A stretch of DNA of 64,000 nt. It comes from Flavobacteriaceae bacterium (lineage in GTDB: Bacteria; Bacteroidota; Bacteroidia; Flavobacteriales; Flavobacteriaceae). Below, piece after piece: positions 19,790-26,700 of the stretch. Position numbers and translations under genes: made by a program. The DNA is taken from the NCBI GenBank assembly GCA_004762155.1, contig SIHP01000009.1:217343-281342 (forward strand), given 5' to 3'. Within the stretch, counting starts at the first letter, position 1, and every line of letters begins with the position of its first letter. The notes beneath the pieces were generated by a model. The model was not told the DNA's origin. It searched no databases and saw only the letters and a list, made by a program, of their open reading frames with translations.

Positions 19790-19819
19790 TTGATTATTCG
19801 AAATTTGGCATTATCTTTG
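19790..19819 (+). promoter_or_regulatory. Bacteroidota promoter of the first cold-shock gene
   Basis: TTG at 19790-19792, a 19-base spacer, and TATCTTTG at 19812-19819 fit the TTG-N19-TAnnTTTG consensus. The transcript would start near 19826 and have a leader of about 50 bases with a hairpin. Confidence 0.75.
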
Positions 19820-19835
19820 TCTTAAATAAAAAAGT

Positions 19836-19855
19836 TGTTAGTAATTCAGCTAACA
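19836..19855 (+). promoter_or_regulatory. Leader hairpin of the first cold-shock gene
   Basis: TGTTAG (19836-19841) pairs with CTAACA (19850-19855) around an 8-base loop, 18 bases before the ATG. The whole leader is repeated almost unchanged before the second cold-shock gene, suggesting a functional RNA element such as a temperature-responsive leader. Confidence 0.55.
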
Positions 19856-19873
19856 CATATTAAATAAATTATA

Positions 19874-20065
19874 ATGAGTAAAGGTACCGTAAAATTCTTC
19901 AACGAATCAAAAGGATTTGGATTTATCACAGAAGAAGGATCAAACAAAGAACATTTCGTACATGTTTCAGGATTAATCGACGAAGTTCGTGAGAACGATG
20001 AGGTTGAATTTGAATTACAAGAAGGAAGAAAAGGATTAAACGCAGTAAACGTAAGAGTATTATAA
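19874..20065 (+). CDS. Cold-shock domain protein, copy 1
   Basis: A 63-residue CspA-family OB-fold protein that binds single-stranded RNA and DNA and keeps mRNA unfolded. RNP1 is KGFGFI at residues 13-18 and RNP2 is HFVHV at 27-31. Length is typical. It differs from copy 2 at 20502-20693 by one residue (Arg instead of Lys in EGRKGLN). It has its own promoter, leader hairpin and terminator, so it is an independent unit. Confidence 0.95.
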   Translation: MSKGTVKFFNESKGFGFITEEGSNKEHFVHVSGLIDEVRENDEVEFELQEGRKGLNAVNVRVL

Positions 20066-20096
20066 TATATATTTCAATTACTAGTTAATTTTTAAC

Positions 20097-20130
20097 GAGA
20101 AACCCTATCAGATTTTGATAGGGTTTCTTG
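20097..20130 (+). terminator. Terminator of the first cold-shock gene
   Basis: A 12 bp stem, GAAACCCTATCA (20099-20110) with TGATAGGGTTTC (20116-20127), followed by TTG and a T-rich tail, 32 bases after the stop. Confidence 0.85.
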
Positions 20131-20439
20131 TTTTATGGTATTAACAAGTTGTTAAAAGGAAAAAGATTGATGGTAATTATAAAATCTGATTGTTTGGTTT
20201 GTAATTGCTTTTTTAGGTATGGTTACTGAGTATAACCGAAGTATAATTTTCTGTCGAAAACTACTCGAAATTACAAGTGAAAAACAAAATATTCTTAGAT
20301 AGAATTGATGTTAAATAAGACTTATATAATTTATTGGATTAACTATTATTATTTTTGATTTAGGAAAGTTGTTTTTAATCTTAACAATTTAGAAACATAC
20401 AAAAAACAGAAAATCAACATTCTGTATATAAAATGGCAT
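20128..20439. other. Intergenic region between the cold-shock genes
   Basis: About 310 bases of unique AT-rich sequence between the first terminator and the second promoter. No gene, repeat or structured RNA is evident. Confidence 0.4.
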
Positions 20440-20447
20440 TATCTTTG
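20440..20447 (+). promoter_or_regulatory. -7 box of the second cold-shock gene
   Basis: TATCTTTG preceded by GGCAT, as in copy 1. At the expected -33 position there is CAT instead of TTG, so this promoter may be weaker or differently controlled than that of copy 1. Confidence 0.65.
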
Positions 20448-20463
20448 CAATAAATAAAACAGT

Positions 20464-20483
20464 TGTTAGTAATTCAGCTAACA
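20464..20483 (+). promoter_or_regulatory. Leader hairpin of the second cold-shock gene
   Basis: The same TGTTAG/CTAACA stem and 8-base loop as at 19836-19855; the surrounding leader differs by only one base (C for T) between the hairpin and the ATG. Confidence 0.55.
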
Positions 20484-20501
20484 CATATTAAACAAATTAT
20501 A

Positions 20502-20693
20502 ATGAGTAAAGGTACCGTAAAATTCTTCAACGAATCAAAAGGATTTGGATTTATCACAGAAGAAGGATCAAACAAAGAACATTTTGTACATGTTTCAGGA
20601 TTAATCGACGAAGTTCGTGAGAACGATGAGGTTGAATTTGAATTGCAAGAAGGAAAAAAAGGATTAAACGCAGTAAACGTAAGAGTATTATAA
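20502..20693 (+). CDS. Cold-shock domain protein, copy 2
   Basis: A 63-residue CspA-family protein starting MSKGTVKFFNE at 20502. An upstream in-frame start at 20463 lies in the conserved leader and is not credible, because copy 1 lacks that extension. RNP1 (KGFGFI) and RNP2 (HFVHV) are intact. The coding sequence is almost identical to copy 1 at the DNA level, including third codon positions, which indicates recent duplication or gene conversion. Its upstream sequence beyond the -7 box differs from copy 1, so the two may respond to different signals. Confidence 0.95.
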   Translation: MSKGTVKFFNESKGFGFITEEGSNKEHFVHVSGLIDEVRENDEVEFELQEGKKGLNAVNVRVL

Positions 20694-20725
20694 TATATAT
20701 TTTAATTACTAGTTAATTTTTAACG

Positions 20726-20757
20726 AAAAAGCCTATCAAATTTTGATAGGCTTTTTT
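20726..20757. terminator. Bidirectional terminator between cold-shock and acyltransferase genes
   Basis: AAAAAGCCTATCAAA pairs with TTTTGATAGGCTTTTT; the A-run before and T-run after let it act on the plus-strand cold-shock gene and the minus-strand acyltransferase gene ending at 20777. Confidence 0.88.
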
Positions 20758-20776
20758 GTGTTTTCTAGTTTAACTA

Positions 20777-21673
20777 TTATTTTTTAGCCAACCATTGCTC
20801 GTATTTATCTTTATGCTTAAAACGTTTATGAGACCATAAATAGAACTCTGGAGCTTCTTTTATATTCTCTTCGGTTAATGCTAAATATCTATCTGTAATT
20901 TCATAATCTTCAAATGTTTTTGGTTCGTCTGTAATTAAGGTAAATTCACCTTCGTAATAACCACGTTTTTTTCTTCTAGTAACATAGTTTACAACAGTAA
21001 GATTGTGCCTTTTTGCAAGCATTTCTGCACCAGTATGTATTGGAACTTTAATTCCCATGAACTCTTTCCAGTAATATGTTTTTTGTAATTGAGGAGATTG
21101 ATCACTTAGCAAAATGTATAATCCTTGAATATCATTTTTATGATTATCAGCCATTCCTTGAATCATTTTAGAGCCTTTAAGACCAATAGCTCCAAATTTT
21201 GTTCTTGAACTATATATTTTTTCATCAAAATATTTATTAGAAATTCTTGTATAGGCACCATAAATAGTAGTGTTTAATACAATAGGAAGGTTAAAAGACC
21301 ACTCCCAATTAGATTGATGCGCACCAGTTAAAATAATGCTTTTACCTTCTGCTATTAGCTTGTTAACAACTTCGGGGTTTTTATAGGTATATCTTTTTAA
21401 ACTCTCTTTTTTACTTATAGAAAAAGACTTTATACTTTCTACAATTAAATCGGTTAAATGATTGAAGAATTTTTTTGTGATGTCTTTTATTTCTTTTTCC
21501 TCTTTTTCAGGAAAAGCCATCCTTACATTACTTTTTACAACAGTTTTTCGGTATTTAAAAACACGATACATTAAAAAGAAAATAAAATCAGAAAGAAGGT
21601 ATAAAACACGCATTGGTAATCTTGAAATTAACCAAATAAGTGGATATATAATAGCGAAACTTATAAACTGCAT
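20777..21673 (-). CDS. Lipid A biosynthesis (LpxL/HtrB-type) acyltransferase
   Basis: A 298-residue inner-membrane enzyme of the LpxL/LpxM family, which adds a secondary acyl chain to the lipid A precursor. One N-terminal membrane anchor spans about residues 5-38 (YPLIWLISRLP..YLLSDFIFFLMY). The catalytic H-x4-E is His119 to Glu124 in GAHQSNWEW; the Bacteroidota form of the motif looks exactly like this. Conserved KFGAIGLKGSKMI and LLSDQSP blocks follow. It ends SHKRFKHK, the usual C-terminal mark (W.H.R.K). It stands alone and faces the rhomboid gene head to head with about 100 bases between. Confidence 0.9.
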   Translation of the reverse strand: MQFISFAIIYPLIWLISRLPMRVLYLLSDFIFFLMYRVFKYRKTVVKSNVRMAFPEKEEKEIKDITKKFFNHLTDLIVESIKSFSISKKESLKRYTYKNPEVVNKLIAEGKSIILTGAHQSNWEWSFNLPIVLNTTIYGAYTRISNKYFDEKIYSSRTKFGAIGLKGSKMIQGMADNHKNDIQGLYILLSDQSPQLQKTYYWKEFMGIKVPIHTGAEMLAKRHNLTVVNYVTRRKKRGYYEGEFTLITDEPKTFEDYEITDRYLALTEENIKEAPEFYLWSHKRFKHKDKYEQWLAKK

Positions 21674-21773
21674 AAAAGTATTTTAGGATGCAAATATCGA
21701 ATATAAAAATTAAAAATTAATAAATCTGTTCATAGAATTCCCTTATATTTATCTTTATAAATAATGATAAGAA

Positions 21774-22421
21774 ATGAATCAAATAGTATTGCTATTAATA
21801 GTAGCGAATGTGTTATTCTCTTTAAATGGGTTTAAAGACAATGTTTTTTTTAATAAGTATAAATTTCAAATTGGTGCAATTAAACAAGGTGATAAACTAA
21901 GGATGATAACATCTGGGTTTTTACATGCTGATTGGATACATTTAGGTTTTAATATGTATACGTTGTATTTTTTTGGAAAAACTGTAGCCTTTAGTTTTGG
22001 TAATATTTATTTTTTAGTGATTTATTTTGGTAGCTTATTAGCAGGAAGTATATATTCTTTTTCGCAACATAAAGGTAATGATTATTATTCTGCATTTGGT
22101 GCTTCAGGAGCTGTTTCTGGTATTGTTTTTTCTGCAATTATTCTTTACCCAGAAATGGAGTTAATGATGTTACCAATTCCAATTCCTTTACCAGGCTATG
22201 TTTTTGGTATTGGTTATTTGTTGTATTCTATTTATGGAATGAAGAGTAGATTAGGTAATATTGGTCATTCAGCTCATTTAGGAGGTGCTATTGGAGGTTA
22301 TGCCTTAACATTGTTTTTAAGACCTTCTGTAGTTAGTAATAATCCTATGATGATTGTAATAATGGGAGCAATTATTGGTGGTTTACTTTTTTTTGGAGAT
22401 AAATTAAATTTTAGTAAATAA
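21774..22421 (+). CDS. Rhomboid-family intramembrane serine protease
   Basis: A 215-residue, six-helix membrane protease that cuts single-pass membrane proteins within the bilayer. The catalytic dyad is visible: Ser111 in FGASGAVSG and His168 in HSAHLGGAIGG. The N-terminal substrate-site pattern is GFLHADWIHLGFNMYTL, with the usual His and Asn before the active site. Length is that of the minimal core. It is transcribed alone and ends in the terminator that also serves tRNA-Gly copy 1. Substrates are unknown. Confidence 0.92.
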   Translation: MNQIVLLLIVANVLFSLNGFKDNVFFNKYKFQIGAIKQGDKLRMITSGFLHADWIHLGFNMYTLYFFGKTVAFSFGNIYFLVIYFGSLLAGSIYSFSQHKGNDYYSAFGASGAVSGIVFSAIILYPEMELMMLPIPIPLPGYVFGIGYLLYSIYGMKSRLGNIGHSAHLGGAIGGYALTLFLRPSVVSNNPMMIVIMGAIIGGLLFFGDKLNFSK

Positions 22422-22450
22422 AAAAACCGAAACAAATGTTTCGGTTTTTT
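22421..22450. terminator. Bidirectional terminator, rhomboid gene and tRNA-Gly copy 1
   Basis: AAAAAACCGAAACA pairs with TGTTTCGGTTTTTT around a two-base loop. It overlaps the rhomboid stop and lies directly past the 3' end of the minus-strand tRNA. An almost identical structure follows tRNA-Gly copy 2. Confidence 0.9.
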
Positions 22451-22452
22451 TG

Positions 22453-22525
22453 AGCGAAAGACCAGGTTCGAACTGGCGACATTCAGCTTGGAAGGCTGAC
22501 GCTCTACCAACTGAGCTACTTTCGC
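22453..22525 (-). tRNA. tRNA-Gly(TCC), copy 1
   Basis: A 73-base cloverleaf on the minus strand: acceptor GCGAAAG pairing with CTTTCGC, D arm GCTCAGTTGGTAGAGC, anticodon loop CTTCCAA with anticodon TCC, T arm with GGTTCGAA equivalent (CCAGTTCGAACCTGG). The discriminator is T and CCA is not encoded. Its promoter and terminator flank it directly, so it is a stand-alone unit. Confidence 0.95.
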
Positions 22526-22542
22526 GTTTGGTATTGCGGTTG

Positions 22543-22572
22543 CAAATATAATTCTTTTTTTTACTTACACAA
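22543..22572 (-). promoter_or_regulatory. Promoter of tRNA-Gly copy 1
   Basis: On the minus strand TTG (22572-22570), a 19-base spacer and TATATTTG (22550-22543) match the Bacteroidota consensus. The tRNA 5' end is 18 bases past the -7 box. Confidence 0.8.
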
Positions 22573-22885
22573 TAAAAATTTACTAAGATAAATATTTCTT
22601 AATGCTCTAATGTTAACTTTCCAGTACTAAACTGTTGTTATTTTGTTATTTAGGAGGTAGAAAAAAGTTAAATATTTTTTAAAAAAAACTTCCTTTAATT
22701 TTTTAGCTGTTAGTTTATAATGTTTTGAAAGAAGAAGAACAAGGTCTGTTATGTGTTTTTTTAATATCGCAGGGCGATAGCTAAGGGGTTAATTTTCCAC
22801 TAGCTTTCAAAAGTGAAAAAGTATTTATTTTTTGAAATTCCTAGTAGGCTTGTATCGAGAAATTTTATTTAAAAAATAGATATAA
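22573..22885. other. Spacer between the tRNA-Gly genes
   Basis: About 310 bases without a gene. It carries a short GC-rich motif (ATCGCAGGGCGATAG near 22770) that can fold as a small hairpin. No other feature is evident. Confidence 0.4.
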
Positions 22886-22915
22886 AAAAAAACCGAAACA
22901 AATGTTTCGGTTTTT
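22886..22915 (-). terminator. Terminator of tRNA-Gly copy 2
   Basis: AAAACCGAAACA with TGTTTCGGTTTT, flanked by A and T runs; nearly the same as at 22421-22450, so the duplicated unit includes tRNA plus terminator. Confidence 0.88.
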
Positions 22916-22916
22916 G

Positions 22917-22989
22917 AGCGAAAGACCAGGTTCGAACTGGCGACATTCAGCTTGGAAGGCTGACGCTCTACCAACTGAGCTACTTTCGC
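22917..22989 (-). tRNA. tRNA-Gly(TCC), copy 2
   Basis: The 73-base sequence is identical to copy 1 as far as I can read: anticodon TCC, GCGAAAG acceptor, no encoded CCA. It is spaced 464 bases from copy 1. The putative insertion with the helicase gene begins just upstream of its promoter, so this tRNA cluster marks a likely integration hot spot. Confidence 0.95.
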
Positions 22990-23006
22990 GTTTGGTATTG
23001 CGGTAG

Positions 23007-23036
23007 CAAATATAGAATCTTTTTTAAGTTCTGCAA
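23007..23036 (-). promoter_or_regulatory. Promoter of tRNA-Gly copy 2
   Basis: TTG (23036-23034), a 19-base spacer and TATATTTG (23014-23007) on the minus strand, the same geometry as copy 1 although the spacer sequence differs. Confidence 0.8.
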
Positions 23037-23042
23037 TGGAAA

Positions 23043-23225
23043 AAGTAAAGAAATTAATAGATTTTTTTATCTTCTCTCATAACTTTCAGAAAATGAAAGC
23101 CATAGATTTTAAATTTTTCATTATGATAAAATTTAGGAGGTTTTCTATTGCCAGAATATGTGTTTAATGCAATGGTTTTACATTCTTTTTATTTGGTGTA
23201 TTTGTTAATTCAACTAAAAATACCG
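23043..23225 (-). pseudogene. Truncated duplicate of the GNAT acetyltransferase gene at 28885-29331
   Basis: This segment aligns base for base with 28877-29060, the 3' end of the intact acetyltransferase gene, at roughly 80 percent identity by eye. It still encodes LNTYSGNRK, PKFYHNEKF and HFLKVMREDKKIY before the stop. Upstream a TAA replaces the TCA codon of the intact gene (TKSKG versus TK-stop-KE), and the N-terminal half is missing. Faint similarity may continue to about 23290. It is a broken, diverged copy in direct orientation with the intact one, on the opposite side of the helicase gene. Confidence 0.85.
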
Positions 23226-23368
23226 AATTTCAAAAAGTATTATTCTTTGTTATTGATGTAAGTAGTTGTTGCTATAATTGATTAAATACCACAAGTGTTT
23301 ATAAAAGAAGTTTTATATATATCATAGGCGATTGAAACCTTTTATTGAAAGAATAAAATATAATTTAA

Positions 23369-23396
23369 AAAAGAACCCTAAAAATAGGGTTCTTTT
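23369..23396. terminator. Orphan terminator-like hairpin
   Basis: AAAAGAACCCTA (23369-23380) pairs with TAGGGTTCTTTT (23385-23396). T runs occur on both strands, the longer on the minus strand. No gene obviously ends here, so it may belong to a lost gene or to a small RNA. Confidence 0.65.
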
Positions 23397-23799
23397 AGTG
23401 TTTCATATATGTCAGTCCCCAGCTTACATATATACATCAACTAGTCTATTATTTTTAATAACCTTACAAATTAAGTATAGTTAATTGAGTTTTTTTTAAA
23501 TATGTAAAAGCATTCATTATTGGTAAAAACTAAGTATCTATTTATTAATTGTTTTAATGATTTAAAAATCAATACTTTGTAGGTGTTTGTGTTTTGGTAT
23601 GTGGATACCCGTAAAGTTTCTTTTATTTATTGTTGTAGGTTTATAACATCAATTAGAAATATAGACTATTGTGTTTACAGTTGTTGTGTTTCATGTAAAA
23701 AAAGAGCCAACTACACAAATAGCATATTTTGTTTTTTGCCAACACACAGGCAAATACTGAAAAACCAAAAGAGCTATTTTTTTACCATCGCTCGAAATT
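23397..23799. other. Region upstream of the helicase gene
   Basis: About 400 bases with no supported gene; one 82-codon frame here is not protein-like. It contains the second copy of the 35 bp repeat (23597-23633) and, near 23745, the CAAATACTGAAAAACC text ahead of the helicase start. The promoter of the helicase gene must lie here, but no TAnnTTTG box stands out. Confidence 0.4.
23597..23633 (+). repeat. Interspersed repeat, copy 2
   Basis: GTGGATACCCGTAAAG followed by TTTCTTTTATTTATTGTTG, the inverse-orientation partner of 14001-14036. It sits 170 bases before the helicase start. Confidence 0.5.
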
Positions 23800-26700
23800 A
23801 TGATAAACAAAATTCTATATATAGACATTGAAACCACAAAACAAGGAAAAATAAAAGATGTTGGTGCACTTTTCAATGGACAAGAATTGCATGAAAGCCA
23901 GCTTACCAAACTTGAAAATTGGATAAATCAAGCAGAATATATTTGTGGTCATAATATAGTTGCACACGACATCCCTTTACTGGAAAGAGTAATGGGAAAT
24001 GAAATTTTTAGAAATAAAAAGATAGTTGATACACTACTATGGTCTCCTTTATTATTTAGCGACAATCCATATCATAAACTGGTAAAAGGATATAAAATAG
24101 TTAATGATAGTGACTATAACAATCCCTTATCAGATTGTAAATTAACTAAGCAATTATTAATTGACGAACTCAATCGATTTAATGAGTTAGAAGCAAGTAC
24201 ACAACAAGTTTATACTAGTTTACTTTCAAATTCTAATGCATATTCAGGATTATTGGAATTAATTAACTTTCAAATTGATAATATCAACCCTGTTAATCAA
24301 TTAGTTGACTTGTTTGAGGATAAAATCTGTGATAGTGCCAATATTTCCCAATTGGTAATGAATTACCCTATTGAACTAGCTTATGCTTTTTCTCTAATTA
24401 ACACTAAAGAAGATAAATCGATATTAGCATATTGGGTAAGTAAAACACTGCCCAAAACACAACAAATACTAGATGATATCAGGTTTAAATTTTGTGGTAA
24501 ACCAACTTGTACTTATTGTAATTCAAACCTAAACCCTAAAAAAGCTCTACAAAACTATTTTAGATATGAAGACTTTAGAAGCTTTGACCAAGATGAAGAA
24601 ATAAGTTTACAAGAAAGAACAGTTAGAGCTGGATTAAGTTCAAGTTCTTTTGTGGCTGTTTTTCCAACAGGTGGAGGTAAATCACTTACATTTCAATTGC
24701 CAGCTTTGATGAAAGGTTCATTGTCTCGTCAATTAACAGTTGTTATATCTCCTCTGGTATCATTAATGAAAGATCAAGTAGAGAATCTTGAAAAGCGTTT
24801 TGATATAACAAAGGCAGTAGCCATAAATGGGTTATTATCTCCACTAGAAAGACAAGATGCAATTGAAAGAGTAGAAAAAGGAGAGGTACAATTACTTTAT
24901 TTATCACCTGAATCATTGAGGTCACCAACTATATTAAGAATTTTAAAACAACGTTCAATAGCTAGGTTTGTTATAGATGAAGCTCATTGTTTCTCGTCAT
25001 GGGGTCAAGATTTTAGAGTAGATTACCTATACATTGCCGACTTTATTCAAAGCCTTGAAGCAGAAAGAATGCTTGGTAAAATACCTGTATCTTGTTTTAC
25101 AGCAACTGCAAAGCCACAAGTTATTGAGGATATTAAGAAGTATTTTAAAACTAAACTCAACATTGAATTAGACGAATTTGTTACAAGAGCGAGTAGAACC
25201 AATCTAAAATATGAGGTAATAGAAATTGAAGATCCAAAACGTAAAATGAATGCGTTATTACCCTTATTAGAACGTTGTGAAAAACCTATAATTATTTATG
25301 CATCAAGAACGAAAAGAGTTGAAGAAATACATGGTTTAATTGAAAAAGCGGGATTTAGCTCAACTTATTTTCATGGGAAGCTGGATAAAGATGCAAAGAA
25401 AGCTTACATGGATGCTTTTATGAATAATGAAAAGGACATTATTGTAGCAACATCTGCATTTGGAATGGGGGTAGATAAAGATGATGTAAAATCTGTGATC
25501 CATTATAACATATCCGATTCTTTAGAAAACTATGTTCAAGAAGCAGGACGGGCAGGAAGAGATGAAAAAATACAAGCTAAATGCTATATTTTATTTAACG
25601 AACAAGATCTAAATAAGCACTTTAGTTTGTTGCAACAAACCAAAATAAACCAAAAAGAAATTCAACAAATTTGGCAAGCCCTTAAGTATTTGTCAAAATA
25701 CAGAAAAAACAAAAAGATAAGTAATTCTGCTTTAGAAATAGCTCAAAAAGCAGGATGGGAAACTGAAATTCAAGAATTAGAAATCAGAGTTAAAACATCT
25801 ATTGCAGCTTTAGAAGATCAGGGGTTCTTAAAACGGAAACAAAATTCACCAAGTATTTTTGCAAATAGTTTGATGGTTCCAAACATACCTAAAGCTTTAA
25901 AAATCATACATGAAAGCAAAAATATAACTGGGACTCAGGTTCAACACTGCTCAAGAGTACTACAACGAATCGTTAAAGATGATGAGTGCAGAATTGATTA
26001 CTTAGCTGATAGAACTGGTTTAAAATTAAAAGAAATTAGAGATGTCATAGACATACTTAGAAATCTTCAAATTTTAGGAGATGCTAAAGACTTAACAGCA
26101 TTTATCAATTTAACTCAATCGACAAATAGTTCAAAAAAGATACTTGATCGTTATCGGAAAATTGAAGTTGCAATGCAACAAGTTTTAACGAAAGACATTA
26201 AAATTTCAATGAGGCAACTGAATCAAAATCTAATTGATAATGGTGTCGAAAAAACTTCAGTTGATGCAATCAAGAATATTCTTAACTATTGGGAAATAAG
26301 AAACTTTATCCAAAAAAAGCGTGTTGATCGAGAAAATGACTTGTACCAAATAAAAGTAAAACAATATAACTCTCTAAATGAAGACATTCAATGGAGACAT
26401 GAACTTACATTAGAGGTTTATGAGTTACTTGAAAAATTTCATATTGAGCAAAGGGAAAAACAAAAATCTCAAGATAAAAAAGATTTACCTGTAAGCTTTT
26501 CAATGTTAGAGCTTAAAAATTCTAATCAACTTTTTGGGCAAATTAAAGAGGAAGATATTAAACGATATGAGAAAACCTTACTATTCCTAAATCAAATAAA
26601 GTCGATAAAACTCGAAGGTGGTTTTATGGTATCCTACAATAGATTAAATATTGAAGAAATTGATATCACTCTACCAAGATTCACTAAGGAGAACTTTAAT

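Noticed and set aside
22298..22510. 70-codon minus-strand frame
   Set aside because: It overlaps the tRNA-Gly gene, the terminator and the rhomboid coding sequence; it only reads through RNA and antisense sequence.
23583..23831. 82-codon plus-strand frame before the helicase gene
   Set aside because: It covers the interspersed repeat and overlaps the helicase start in another frame; composition is not protein-like.
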